This document shows, one piece after another, positions 25,601 through 39,600 of a stretch of DNA of 64,000 bases. Both the position numbers and the translations under genes were made by a program. The first letter of the stretch is position 1; each line of letters begins with the position of its first letter. The notes beneath the pieces were generated by a model that saw only the letters and a program-made list of their open reading frames with translations, had not been told where the DNA came from and did not search any database. This DNA is from Gordius sp. MW1 (lineage: Eukaryota; Nematomorpha; Gordioida; Gordea; Gordiidae): positions 16,306,001 through 16,370,000 of the forward strand of contig OZ038526.1 of assembly GCA_964036665.1 (NCBI GenBank). Reading direction: 5' to 3'.

Positions 25601-28600
25601 TGGCTTACTTTTATATATTTTTTCAAGCTCTTTCACATAGAATAACAAAAAAAAAGTATTTTTACCTCAAAATTTTTAATATTTTTTTCTTTCAACCGTA
25701 TTCATCCGATGAAAGTTGTCGTTTTCAGACACGATTTCCATAAAAAATTAAAATTTATTAGAATCAGAAAATTATTACTTTGAAATCATGATCGCATAGA
25801 GCAGTTTTCAAAAATTAAGCACTCACGTTGCCATACAAAACTAATCGCAACAATAAAACCTTGTCTTTTGTCAAAATGATAGTTCTCGCAGCTTAAAACT
25901 TCTTTTCCGAAGTAAATCGAGGATAATAGGATTCCCAAATTGGCTTACTTTTATATATTTTTTTAAGCTCTTTCACATAGAATAACAAAAAATAAATATT
26001 TTTACCTCAAAATGTTTCACATTTTTTTCTTTCAACCGTATTCATCCGATGAAAGTTGTAGTTTTCAGACACGATTTCCATAATAAAAAGTTAAAATTTA
26101 TCAGAATCAAAAAACTCTTACTTTGAAATCATCATCGCATAGAGCAGTTTTCAAAAATTAAGCACTCACGTTGCGATACAACAAACTAATCGCAACAATA
26201 AAACCTTGTCTTTTGTCAAAATGATAGTTCTCGCAACTTAAAACTTCTTTTCGGAAGTCAATGCAGGGTAATAGGATTCTCAAATTGGCTTATTTTATAT
26301 ATTTTTTCAAGCTCTTTCACATAGAATAACAAAAAAATAAGTATTTTTACCTCAAAAGTTTTCATATTTTTTACTTTCAACCGTATTCATCCGATGAAAG
26401 TTGTCGTTTTCAGACACGATTTCCATGATGAAAAGTTAAAATTTATCAGAATAAGAAAACTATTACTTTGAAATCATGATCGCATAGAGCAGTTTTCAAA
26501 AATTAAGCACTCACGTTGCGATACAACAAACTAATCGCAACAATAAAACCTTGTCTTTTGTCAAAATGATAGTTCTCGCAGCTTAAAACTTCTTTTCCGA
26601 AGTCAATCGAGGATAATAGGATTCTCAAATTGGCTTACTTTTTTATATTTTTTTAAGCTCTTTCACATAGAATAACACTAAATAAATATTTTTACCTTAA
26701 AATTTTTATTATTTTTTTCTTTCAACCGCATTCATCCGATAAAAGTTGTCGTTTTCAGACACGATTTCCATGATAAAAAGTTAAAATTTATCAGAATCAG
26801 AAAACTATTACTTTGAAATCATGATCGCATAGAGCAGTTTTCAAAAATTAACAAGTCACGTTGCGATACAACAAACTAATCGAAACAATAAAACCTTGTC
26901 TTTTATCAAAATGATAGTTCTCGCAGCTTAAAACTTGTTTTCGGAAGTCAATCGAGGATAATAGGATTCTCAAATGGCTTACTTTTAAATATTAAGCTCT
27001 TTCACATATAATAACAAAAAATAAATATTTTTACCTCAAAATTTTTCACATTTTTTTCTTTCAACCGTATTCATCCGATGAAAGTTGTCGTTTTCAGACA
27101 CGATTTCCATGATAAAAAGTTAAGATTTATCAGAATCAGAAAACTATTACTTTGAAATCATGATCGCATAAAGCAGTTTTAAAATTAAGCACTCACGTTG
27201 CGATACAACAACTAATCGCAACAATAAAGCCTTGTCTTTTGTCAAAATGATAGTTCTCGCAGCTTAAAACTTCTTTTCGGCAGTCAATCGAGGATAATAG
27301 GATTCTCAAATTGGCTTACTTTTATATATTTTTTCAAGCTCTTTCACATAGAATAACAAAAAAAATAAGTATTTTTACCTCAAAATTTTTAACATTTTTT
27401 TCTTTCAACCGTATTCATCCGATGAAAGTTGTCGTTTTCAGACACGATTTCCATGATAAAAAGTTAAAATTTATCAGAATCAGAAAACTATTACTTTAAA
27501 ATCATGATCGCATAGAGCAGTTTTCAAAAATTAAGCACTCAAACAAACTAATCGCAACAATAAAACCTTGTCTTTTATCAAAATGATAGTTCTCGCAGCT
27601 TAAAACTTCTTTTCGGAAGTCAATCGAGGATAATAGGATTCTCAAATGACTTACTTTTATATATTATTTTAAGCTCTTTCACATAGAATAATAAAAAATA
27701 AATATTTTTACCTCAAAATTTTTAACATTTTTTTCTTTCAACCGTATTCATCCGATGAAAGTTGTCGTTTTCATATACGATTTCCATGATAAAAAGTTAA
27801 AATTTATCAGAATCAGAAAACTATTACTTTGAAATCATGATCGCATAGAGCAGTTTTCAAAAATTAAGCACTCACGTTGCGATACAACAAACTAATCGCA
27901 ACAATAAAACCTTGTCTTTTGTCAAAATGATAGTTCTCGCAGCTTAAAACTTCTTTTCCGAAGTCAATCGAGGATAATAAAATTCTCATTGGCTTACTTT
28001 TATATATTTTTTTAAGCTCTTTCACATAGAATAACAAAAAATAAATATTTTTACCTCAAAATTTTTCACATTTTTTTCTTTCAACCGTATTCATACGATG
28101 AAAGTTGTCGTTTTCAGATACGATTTTCATGATAAAAAGTTAAAATTTATCAGAATAAGAAAACTATTACTTTGAAATTATGATCGCATAGAGCAGTTTT
28201 CAAAAATTAAGCACTCACGTTGCGATACAACAAACTAATCGCCACAATAAAACCTTGTCTTTTGTCAAAATGATAGTTCTCGCAGCTTAAAACTTCTTTT
28301 CCGAAGTCAATCGAGGATAATAGGATTCTCAAATGGCTTACTTTTATATATTTTTTCAAGCTCTTTCACATAGAATAACAAAAAAATAAGTATTTTTACC
28401 TCAAAATTTTTAATATTTTTTTCTTTCAACCGTATTCATCCGATGAAAGTTGTCGTTTTCAGACACGATTTCCATGATAAAAAGTTAAAATTTATCAGAA
28501 TCAGAAAACTATGACTTTGAAATCATGATCGCATAGAGCAGTTTCAAAAATTAAGCACTCACGTTGCGATACAACAAACTAATCGCAACAATAAAACCTT

Positions 28601-31600
28601 GTCTTTTGTCAAAATGATAGTTCTCGCAGCTTAAAACTTCTTTTCCAAAGTCAATCGAGGATAATAGGATTCTCAAATTGGCTTACTTTTATATATTTTT
28701 TCAAGCTCTTTTACATAGAATAACATAAAATAAATATTTTTACCTCAAAATTTTTCACATTTTTTTCTTTCAACCGTATTCATCCGATGAAAGTTGTCGT
28801 TTTCAGATACGATTTTGATGATATAAAGTTAAAATTTATCAGAATCAGAAAACTATTACTTTGAAATCATGATGGCATAGAGCAGTTTTCAAAAATTAAG
28901 CACTCACGTTGCGATACAACAAATTAATCGCAACAATAAAACCTTTTCTTTTGTCAAAATGATAGTTCTCGCAGCTTAATTCTTTTCCGAAGTCAATCGA
29001 GGATAATAGGATTCGCAAATTGACATACTTATATATATTTTTTTAAGCTCTTTCACATAGAATAACAAAAAATAAATATTTTTACCTAAAAATTTTTCAC
29101 ATTTTTTTCTTTCAACCGTATTGATCCGATGAAAGTTGTCGTTTTCAGACGTGGTTTCTATGATCCCAAGTAAAAATTTATCAGAATCTAAAAACTATTA
29201 CTTTGAAATCATGATCGCATAGAGCAGTTTTCAAAAATTAAGCACGCACGTTGCGATACAACAAACTAATCGCAACAATAAAACCTTGTCTTTTGTCAAA
29301 ATGATAGTTCTCGCAGCTTAAAACTTCTTTTCCGAAGTCAATCGAGGATAATAGGATTCCCAAATTGGCTTACTTTTATATATTTTTTTAAGCTCTTTCA
29401 CATAGAATAACAAAAAATAAATATTTTTACCTCAAAATTTTTCACGTTTTTTTCTTTCAAACGTATTGATCCGATGAAAGTTGTCGTTTTCAGATACGAT
29501 TTTGTTGATAAAAAGTTAAAATTTATCAGAATAAGAAAACTATTACTTTGAAATCGTGATCGCATAGAGCAGTTTTCAAAAATTAAGCACTCACGTTGCG
29601 ATACAACAAACTAATCGCAACAATAAAACCTTGTCTTTTGTCAAAATGATAGTTCTCGCAACTTAAAACTTCTTTTCGGAAGTCAATGCAGGATAATAGG
29701 ATTCTCAAATTGGCTTACTTTTATATATTTTTTCAAGCTCTTTCTCATAGAATAACAAAAAAATAAGTATTTTTACCTCAAAATTTTTAACATTTTTTTC
29801 TTTCAACCGTATTCATCCGATGAAAGTTGTCGTTTTCAGACACGATTTCTATGATAAAAAGTTAAAATTTATCAGAATCAGAAAACTATTACTTTAAAAT
29901 CATGATCGCATAGAGCAGTTTTCAAAAATTAAGCACTCAAACAAACTAATCACAACAATAAAACCTTGTCTTTTATCAAAATGATAGTTCTCGCAGCTTA
30001 AAACTTCTTTTCGGAAGTCAATCGAGGATATAAGGATTCTCAAATGACTTACTTTTATATATTATTTTAAGCTCTTTCACATAGAATAATAAAAAATAAA
30101 TATTTTTACCTCAAAATTTTTAACATTTTTTTCTTTCAACCGTATTCATCCGATGAAAGTTGTCGTTTTCAGATACGATTTCCATGATAAAAAGTTAAAA
30201 TTTATCAGAATCAGAAAACTATTACTTTGAAATCATGATCGCATAGAGCAGTTTTCAAAAATTAAGCACTCACGTTGCGATACAACAAACTAATCGCAAC
30301 AATAAAACCTTGTCTTTTGTCAAAATGATAGTTCTCGCAGCTTAAAACTTCTTTTCCGAAGTCAATCGAGGATAATAAAATTCTCATTGGCTTACTTTTA
30401 TATATTTTTTCAAGCTCTTTCACATAGAATAACAAAAAATAAATATTTTTACCTCAAAATTTTTCACATTTTTTTCTTTCAACCGTATTCATACGATGAA
30501 AGTTGTCGTTTTCAGATACGATTTTCATGATAAAAAGTTAAAATTTATCAGAATAAGAAAACTATTACTTTGAAATTATGATCGCATAGAGCAGTTTTCA
30601 AAAATTAAGCACTCACGTTGCGATACAACAAACTAATCGCCACAATAAAACCTTGTCTTTTGTCAAAATGATAGTTCTCGCAGCTTAAAACTTCTTTTCC
30701 GAAGTCAATCGAGGATACTAGGATTCTCAAATGGCTTACTTTTATATATTTTTTCAAGCTCTTTCACATAGAATAACAAAAAAATAAGTATTTTTACCTC
30801 AAAATTTTTAATATTTTTTTCTTTCAACCGTATTCATCCGATGAAAGTTGTCGTTTTCAGACACGATTTCCATGATAAAAAGTTAAAATTTATCAGAATC
30901 AGAAAACTATGACTTTGAAATCATGATCGCATAGAGCAGTTTCAAAAATTAAGCACTCACGTTGCGATACAACAAACTAATCGCCACAATAAAACCTTGT
31001 CTTTTGTCAAAATGATAGTTCTCGCAGCTTAAAACTTCTTTTCCGAAGTCAATCGAGGATAATAGGATTCTCAAATTGGCTTACTTTTATATATTTTTTC
31101 AAGCTCTTTTACATAGAATAACAAAAAATAAATATTTTTACCTCAAAATTTTTCACATTTTTTTCTTTCAACCGTATTGATCCGATGAAAGTTGTCGTTT
31201 TCAGACACGATTTCCATGATAAAAAGTTAAAATTTATCAGAATCAGAAAACTATTACTTTGAAATCATAATCGCATAGAGCAGTTTTCAAAAATTAAGCA
31301 CTCACGTTGCGATACAACAAACTAATCGCAACAATAAAACCTTGTCTTTTGTCAAAATTATAGTTCTCGCAGCTTAAAACTTCTTTTCCGAAGTCAATCG
31401 AGGATAATAGGATTCTCAAATTGGCTTACTTTTATATATTTTTTCAAGCTCTTTTACATAGAATAACAAAAATAAATATTTTTACCTCAAAATTTTTCAC
31501 ATTTTTTTCTTTCAACCGTATTCATCCGATGAAAGTTGTCGTTTTCAGATACGATTTTGATGATAAAAAGTTAAAATTTATCAGAATCAGAAAACTATTA

Positions 31601-31946
31601 CTTTGAAATCATGATGGCATAGAGCAGTTTTCAAAAATCAAGCACTCACTTTGCGATTCAACAAACTAATCGCAACAATAAAGCCTTGTCTTTTGTCAAA
31701 ATGATAGTTCTCGCAGCTTAAAACTTCTTTTCGGCAGTCAATCGAGGATAATAGGATTCTCAAATTGGCTTACTTTTATATATTTTTTCAAGCTCTTTCA
31801 CATAGAATAACAAAAAAAATAAGTATTTTTACCTCAAAATTTTTAACATTTTTTTCTTTCAACCGTATTCATCCGATGAAAGTTGTCGTTTTCAGACACG
31901 ATTTCCATGATAAAAAGTTAAAATTTATCAGAATCAGAAAACTATT
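22687..31946. repeat. 9260-bp, 27-monomer block, copy 2 of tandem duplication
   Basis: Near-perfect copy of 13427-22686. Differences seen by eye number fewer than about 20, all substitutions, giving about 99.8% identity. Examples (copy 1 / copy 2): CATGGAG/CATAGAG at the start, CTTACTTTT/CTTACATTT near 24925, AACCGTATTC/AACCGCATTC near 26729, TTTCAGATAC/TTTCATATAC near 27770, GATAATAGG/GATATAAGG near 30030. The end meets a monomer of the 18233 type at 31947, not the monomer that followed 13427 in copy 1. Confidence 0.95.
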
Positions 31947-32279
31947 ACTTTAAAATCATGATCGCATAGAGCAGTTTTCAAAAATTAAGCACTCAAACAA
32001 ACTAATCGCAACAATAAAACCTTGTCTTTTATCAAAATGATAGTTCTCGCAGCTTAAAACTTCTTTTCGGAAGTCAATCGAGGATAATAGGATTCTCAAA
32101 TGACTTACTTTTATATATTATTTTAAGCTCTTTCACATAGAATAATAAAAAATAAATATTTTTACCTCAAAATTTTTAACATTTTTTTCTTTCAACCGTA
32201 TTCATCCGATGAAAGTTGTCGTTTTCAGATACGATTTCCATGATAAAAAGTTAAAATTTATCAGAATCAGAAAACTATT
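31947..32279. repeat. Linking monomer of the 18233 type
   Basis: A 333-bp monomer with ACTTTAAAATC and the deletion that removes the dyad's left arm, matching those at 18233, 20631, 27493 and 29891. It joins the end of the 9260-bp duplication to the 4348-bp duplication. Confidence 0.85.
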
Positions 32280-35200
32280 ACTTTGAAATTATGATCGCAT
32301 AGAGCAGTTTTCAAAAATTAAGCACTCACGTTGCGATACAACAAACTAATCGCCACAATAAAACCTTGTCTTTTGTCAAAATGATAGTTCTCGCAGCTTA
32401 AAACTTCTTTTCTGAAGTCAATCGAGGATAATAGGATTCTCAAATGGCTTACTTTTATATATTTTTTCAAGCTCTTTCAAATAGAATAACAAAAAAATAA
32501 GTATTTTTACCTCAAAATTTTTAATATTTTTTTCTTTCAACCGTATTCATCCGATGAAAGTTGTCGTTTTCAGACACGATTTCCATGATAAAAAGTTAAA
32601 ATTTATCAGAATCAGAAAACTATTACTTTGAAATCATGATCGCATAGAGCAGTTTTCAAAAATTACATTCACGTTGCGATACAACAAACTAATCGCCACA
32701 ATAAAACCTTGTCTTTTGTCAAAATGATAGTTCTCGCAGCTTAAAACTTCTTTTCCGAAGTCAATCGAGGATAATAGGATTCTCAAATTGGCTTACTTTT
32801 ATATATTTTTTCAAGCTCTTTTACATAGAATAACAAAAAATAAATATTTTTACCTCAAAATTTTTCAAATTTTTTTCTTTCAACCGTATTGATCCGATGA
32901 AAGTTGTCGTTTTCAGACACGATTTTCATGATAAAAAGTTAAAATTTATCAGAATCAGAAAACTATTACTTTGAAATCATAATCGCATAGAGCAGTTTTC
33001 AAAAATTAAGCACTCACGTTGCGATACAACAAACTAATCGCAACAATAAAACCTTGTCTTTTGTCAAAATGATAGTTCTCGCAGCTTAAAACTTCTTTTC
33101 CAAAGTCAATCGAGGATAATAGGATTCTCAAATTGGCTTACTTTTATATATTTTTTCAAGCTCTTTTACATAGAATAACAAAAAATAAATATTTGTACCT
33201 CAAAATTTTTCACATTTTTTTCTTTCAACCGTATTCATCCGATGAAAGTTGTCGTTTTCAGATACGATTTTGATGATAAAAAGTTAAAATTTATCAGAAT
33301 CAGAAAACTATTACTTTGAAATCATGATGGCATAGAGCAGTTTTCAAAAATCAAGCACTCACTTTGCGATTCAACAAACTAATCGCAACAATAAAACCTT
33401 GTCTTTTGTCAAAATGATAGTTCTCGCAGCTTAAAACTTCTTTTCGGAAGTCAATCGAGGATAATAGGATTTTCAAATTGGCTTACTTTTATATTTTTTT
33501 TCAAGCTCTTTCACATAGAATAACAAAAAACAAATATTTTTACCTCAAAATGTTTCACATTTTTTTCTTTCAACCGTATTCATCCGATGAAAGTTGTCGT
33601 TTTTAGACACGATTTTCATGATAAAAAGTTGAAATTTATCAGAATCAGAAAACTATTACTTTGAAATCAGGATCGCATAGAGCAGTTTTCAAAAATTAAG
33701 CACTCACGTTGCGATACAACAAACTAATCGCCACAATAAAACCTTGTCTTTTGTCAAAATGATAGTTCTCGCAGCTTAAAACTTCTTTTCGTAAGTCAAT
33801 CGAGGATACTAGGATTCTCAAATTGGCTTATTTATATATTTTTAAGCTCTTTCACATAGAATAACAAAAAATAAATATTTTTACCTCAAAATTTTTCACA
33901 TTTTTTTCTTTCAACCGTATTCATCCGATAAAAGTTGTCGTTTTTAGACACGATTTCCATGATAAAAAGTTAAAATTTGTCAGAATCAGAAAACTATTAC
34001 TTTGAAATCATGATCGCATAGAGTAGTTTTCAAAAATTAAGCACTCACGTTGCGATACAATAAATTAATCGCAACAATAAAACCTTTTCTTTTGTCAAAA
34101 TGATAGTTCTCGCAGCTTAAAACTTCTTTTCCGAAGTCAATCGAGGATAATAGGATTCCCAAATTGGCTTACTTTTATATATTTTTTTAAGCTCTTTCAC
34201 ATAGAATAACAAAAAATAAATATTTTTACCTCAAATGATCCGATGAAAGTCGTCGTTTTCAGATACGATTTTGTTGATAAAAAGTTAAAATTTATCAGAA
34301 TCTAAAAACTATCACTTTGAAATCATGATCGCATAGAGCAGTTTTCAAAAATTAAGCACTCACGTTGCGATACAACAAACTAATCGCCACAATAAAACCT
34401 TGTCTTTTGTCAAAATGATAGTTCTCGCAACTTAAAACTTCTTTTTGGAAGTCAATGCAGGATAATAGGATTCTCAAATTGGCTTACTTTTATTTATTTT
34501 TTCAAGCTCTTTTTCATAGAATAACAAAAAATAAATATTTTTACCTCAAAATTTTTCACATTTTTTTCTTTCAACCGTATTCATCCGATAAAAGTTGTCG
34601 TTTTCAGATACGATTTTGATGATATAAAGTTAAAATTTATCAGAATCAGAAAACTATTACTTTGAAATCATGATGGCATAGAGCAGTTTTCAAAAATTAA
34701 GCACTCACGTTGCGATACAACAAATTAATCGCAACAATAAAACCTTTTCTTTTGTCAAAATGATAGTTCTCGCAGCTTAAAACTTCTTTTCCGAAGTCAA
34801 TCGAGGATAATAGGATTCCCAAATTGGCTTACTTTTATATATTTTTTTAAGCTCTTTCACATAGAATAACAAAAAATAAATATTTTTACCTCAAAATTTT
34901 TCACGTTTTTTTCTTTCAAACGTATTGATCCGATGAAAGTTGTCGTTTTCAGATACGATTTTGTTGATAAAAAGTTAAAATTTATCAGAATAAGAAAACT
35001 ATTACTTTCAAATCATGATCGCATAGAGCAGTTTTCAAAAATTAAGCACTCACGTTGCGATACAACAAACTAATCGCAACAATAAAACCTTGTCTTTTGT
35101 CAAAATGATAGTTCTCGCAGCTTAAAACTTCTTTTCGGAAGTCAATCGATGATACTAGGATTCTCAAATTGGCTTATTTATATATTTTTAAGCTCTTTCA

Positions 35201-36627
35201 CATAGAATAACAAAAAATAAATATTTTTACCTTAAATTCACATTTTTTTCTTTCAACCGTATTCATCCGATGAAAGTTGTCGTTTTCAGACACGATTTCC
35301 ATGATAAAAAGTTAAAATTTATCAGAATAAGAAAACTATTACTTTGAAATCGTGATCGCATAGAGCAGTTTTCAAAAATTAAGCACTCACGTTGCGATAC
35401 AACAAACTAATCGCAACAATAAAACCTTGTCTTTTGTCAAAATGATAGTTCTCGCAACTTAAAACTTCTTTTCGGAAGTCAATGCAGGATAATAGGATTC
35501 TCAAATTGGCTTACTTTTATATATTTTTTCAAGCTTTTTCACATAGAATAACAAAAAAATAAGTATTTTTACCTCAAAATTTTTCATATTTTTTTCTTTC
35601 AACCGTATTCATCTGATGAAAGTTGTCGTTTTCAGACACGATTTCCATGATAAAAAGTTGAAATTTATCAGAATCAGAAAACTATTACTTTGAAATCATG
35701 ATCGCATAGAGCAGTTTTCAAAAATTAAGCACTCACGTTGCGATACAACAAACTAATCGCAACAATAAAACCTTGTCTTTTGTCAAAATGATAGTTCTCG
35801 CAGCTTAAAACTTCTTTTCCAAAGTCAATCGAGGATAATAGGATTCTCAAATTGGCTTACTTTTATATATTTTTTCAAGCTCTTTTACATAGAATAACAA
35901 AAAATAAATATTTTTACCTCAAAATTTTTCACATTTTTTTCTTTCAACCGTATTCATCCGATGAAAGTTGTCGTTTTCAGATACGATTTTGATGATATAA
36001 AGTTAAAATTTATCAGAATCAGAAAACTATTTCTTTGAAATCATGATGGCATAGAGCAGTTTTCAAAAATTAAGCACTCACGTTGCGATACAACAAATTA
36101 ATCGCAACAATAAAACCTTTTCTTTTGTCAAAATGATAGTTCTCGCAGCTTAATTCTTTTCCGAAGTCAATCGAGGATAATAGGATTCGCAAATTGACAT
36201 ACTTATATATATTTTTTTAAGCTCTTTCACATAGAATAACAAAAAATAAATATTTTTACCTAAAAATTTTTCACATTTTTTTCTTTCAACCGTATTGATC
36301 CGATGAAAGTTGTCGTTTTCAGACGTGGTTTCTATGATCCCAAGTAAAAATTTATCAGAATCTAAAAACTATTACTTTGAAATCATGATCGCATAGAGCA
36401 GTTTTCAAAAATTAAGCACTCACGTTGCGATACAACAAACTAATCGCAACAATAAAACCTTGTCTTTTGTCAAAATGATAGTTCTCGCAGCTTAAAAAAA
36501 TAAATATTTTTACCTAAAAATTTTTCACATTTTTTTCTTTCAACCGTATTGATCCGATGAAAGTTGTCGTTTTCAGACGTGGTTTCTATGATCCCAAGTA
36601 AAAATTTATCAGAATAAGAAAACTATT
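32280..36627. repeat. 4348-bp, 13-monomer block, copy 1 of tandem duplication
   Basis: Offset to 36628-40976 is 4348 bp (4349 after one inserted base). Shared rare marks are AAATTACATTCACG (32661), TTTGTACCTC (33194), AAATCAGGATCGC (33664), a monomer with about 31 bp deleted at 34231 (CCTCAAATGATCCG), CCTTAAATTCACA (35231), and the truncated final monomer 36374-36627. Confidence 0.95.
36374..36627. repeat. Truncated 254-bp monomer (internal deletion)
   Basis: The monomer runs normally to GCAGCTTAAAA and then jumps to AAATAAATATTTTTACC, losing about 89 bp including the ACTTC...GAAGT segment and the TATATA tract. Both sides of the junction are A-rich (AAAA), consistent with slippage or microhomology-mediated deletion. 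The same junction is present at 40840 in the next copy, so the deletion predates the duplication. Confidence 0.92.
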
Positions 36628-39600
36628 ACTTTGAAATTATGATCGCATAGAGCAGTTTTCAAAAATTAAGCACTCACGTTGCGATACAACAAACTAATCG
36701 CCACAATAAAACCTTGTCTTTTGTCAAAATGATAGTTCTCGCAGCTTAAAACTTCTTTTCTGAAGTCAATCGAGGATAATAGGATTCTCAAATGGCTTAC
36801 TTTTATATATTTTTTCAAGCTCTTTCAAATAGAATAACAAAAAAATAAGTATTTTTACCTCAAAATTTTTAATATTTTTTTCTTTCAACCGTATTCATCC
36901 GATGAAAGTTGTCGTTTTCAGACACGATTTCCATGATAAAAAGTTAAAATTTATCAGAATCAGAAAACTATTACTTTGAAATCATGATCGCATAGAGCAG
37001 TTTTCAAAAATTACATTCACGTTGCGATACAACAAACTAATCGCCACAATAAAACCTTGTCTTTTGTCAAAATGATAGTTCTCGCAGCTTAAAACTTCTT
37101 TTCCGAAGTCAATCGAGGATAATAGGATTCTCAAATTGGCTTACTTTTATATATTTTTTCAAGCTCTTTTACATAGAATAACAAAAAATAAATATTTTTA
37201 CCTCAAAATTTTTCAAATTTTTTTCTTTCAACCGTATTGATCCGATGAAAGTTGTCGTTTTCAGACACGATTTTCATGATAAAAAGTTAAAATTTATCAG
37301 AATCAGAAAACTATTACTTTGAAATCATAATCGCATAGAGCAGTTTTCAAAAATTAAGCACTCACGTTGCGATACAACAAACTAATCGCAACAATAAAAC
37401 CTTGTCTTTTGTCAAAATGATAGTTCTCGCAGCTTAAAACTTCTTTTCCAAAGTCAATCGAGGATAATAGGATTCTCAAATTGGCTTACTTTTATATATT
37501 TTTTCAAGCTCTTTTACATAGAATAACAAAAAATAAATATTTGTACCTCAAAATTTTTCACATTTTTTTCTTTCAACCGTATTCATCCGATGAAAGTTGT
37601 CGTTTTCAGATACGATTTTGATGATAAAAAGTTAAAATTTATCAGAATCAGAAAACTATTACTTTGAAATCATGATGGCATAGAGCAGTTTTCAAAAATC
37701 AAGCACTCACTTTGCGATTCAACAAACTAATCGCAACAATAAAACCTTGTCTTTTGTCAAAATGATAGTTCTCGCAGCTTAAAACTTCTTTTCGGAAGTC
37801 AATCGAGGATAATAGGATTTTCAAATTGGCTTACTTTTATATTTTTTTTCAAGCTCTTTCACATAGAATAACAAAAAACAAATATTTTTACCTCAAAATG
37901 TTTCACATTTTTTTCTTTCAACCGTATTCATCCGATGAAAGTTGTCGTTTTTAGACACGATTTTCATGATAAAAAGTTGAAATTTATCAGAATCAGAAAA
38001 CTATTACTTTGAAATCAGGATCGCATAGAGCAGTTTTCAAAAATTAAGCACTCACGTTGCGATACAACAAACTAATCGCCACAATAAAACCTTGTCTTTT
38101 GTCAAAATGATAGTTCTCGCAGCTTAAAACTTCTTTTCGTAAGTCAATCGAGGATACTAGGATTCTCAAATTGGCTTATTTATATATTTTTAAGCTCTTT
38201 CACATAGAATAACAAAAAATAAATATTTTTACCTCAAAATTTTTCACATTTTTTTCTTTCAACCGTATTCATCCGATAAAAGTTGTCGTTTTTAGACACG
38301 ATTTCCATGATAAAAAGTTAAAATTTGTCAGAATCAGAAAACTATTACTTTGAAATCATGATCGCATAGAGTAGTTTTCAAAAATTAAGCACTCACGTTG
38401 CGATACAATAAATTAATCGCAACAATAAAACCTTTTCTTTTGTCAAAATGATAGTTCTCGCAGCTTAAAACTTCTTTTCCGAAGTCAATCGAGGATAATA
38501 GGATTCCCAAATTGGCTTACTTTTATATATTTTTTTAAGCTCTTTCACATAGAATAACAAAAAATAAATATTTTTACCTCAAATGATCCGATGAAAGTCG
38601 TCGTTTTCAGATACGATTTTGTTGATAAAAAGTTAAAATTTATCAGAATCTAAAAACTATCACTTTGAAATCATGATCGCATAGAGCAGTTTTCAAAAAT
38701 TAAGCACTCACGTTGCGATACAACAAACTAATCGCCACAATAAAACCTTGTCTTTTGTCAAAATGATAGTTCTCGCAACTTAAAACTTCTTTTCGGAAGT
38801 CAATGCAGGATAATAGGATTCTCAAATTGGCTTACTTTTATTTATTTTTTCAAGCTCTTTTACATAGAATAACAAAAAATAAATATTTTTACCTCAAAAT
38901 TTTTCACATTTTTTTCTTTCAACCGTATTCATCCGATAAAAGTTGTCGTTTTCAGATACGATTTTGATGATATAAAGTTAAAATTTATCAGAATCAGAAA
39001 ACTATTACTTTGAAATCATGATGGCATAGAGCAGTTTTTCGAAAATTAAGCACTCACGTTGCGATACAACAAATTAATCGCAACAATAAAACCTTTTCTT
39101 TTGTCAAAATGATAGTTCTCGCAGCTTAAAACTTCTTTTCCGAAGTCAATCGAGGATAATAGGATTCCCAAATTGGCTTACTTTTATATATTTTTTTAAG
39201 CTCTTTCACATAGAATAACAAAAAATAAATATTTTTACCTCAAAATTTTTCACGTTTTTTTCTTTCAAACGTATTGATCCGATGAAAGTTGTCGTTTTCA
39301 GATACGATTTTGTTGATAAAAAGTTAAAATTTATCAGAATAAGAAAACTATTACTTTCAAATCATGATCGCATAGAGCAGTTTTCAAAAATTAAGCACTC
39401 ACGTTGCGATACAACAAACTAATCGCAACAATAAAACCTTGTCTTTTGTCAAAATGATAGTTCTCGCAGCTTAAAACTTCTTTTCGGAAGTCAATCGATG
39501 ATACTAGGATTCTCAAATTGGCTTATTTATATATTTTTAAGCTCTTTCACATAGAATAACAAAAAATAAATATTTTTACCTTAAATTCACATTTTTTTCT

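Noticed and set aside
13427..31946. Treating the 9260-bp duplication purely as an assembly artefact
   Set aside because: The copies differ by scattered substitutions and the downstream junction leads to a different monomer, which a simple collapsed or repeated contig would not give. It still needs read-level confirmation, noted in the findings.
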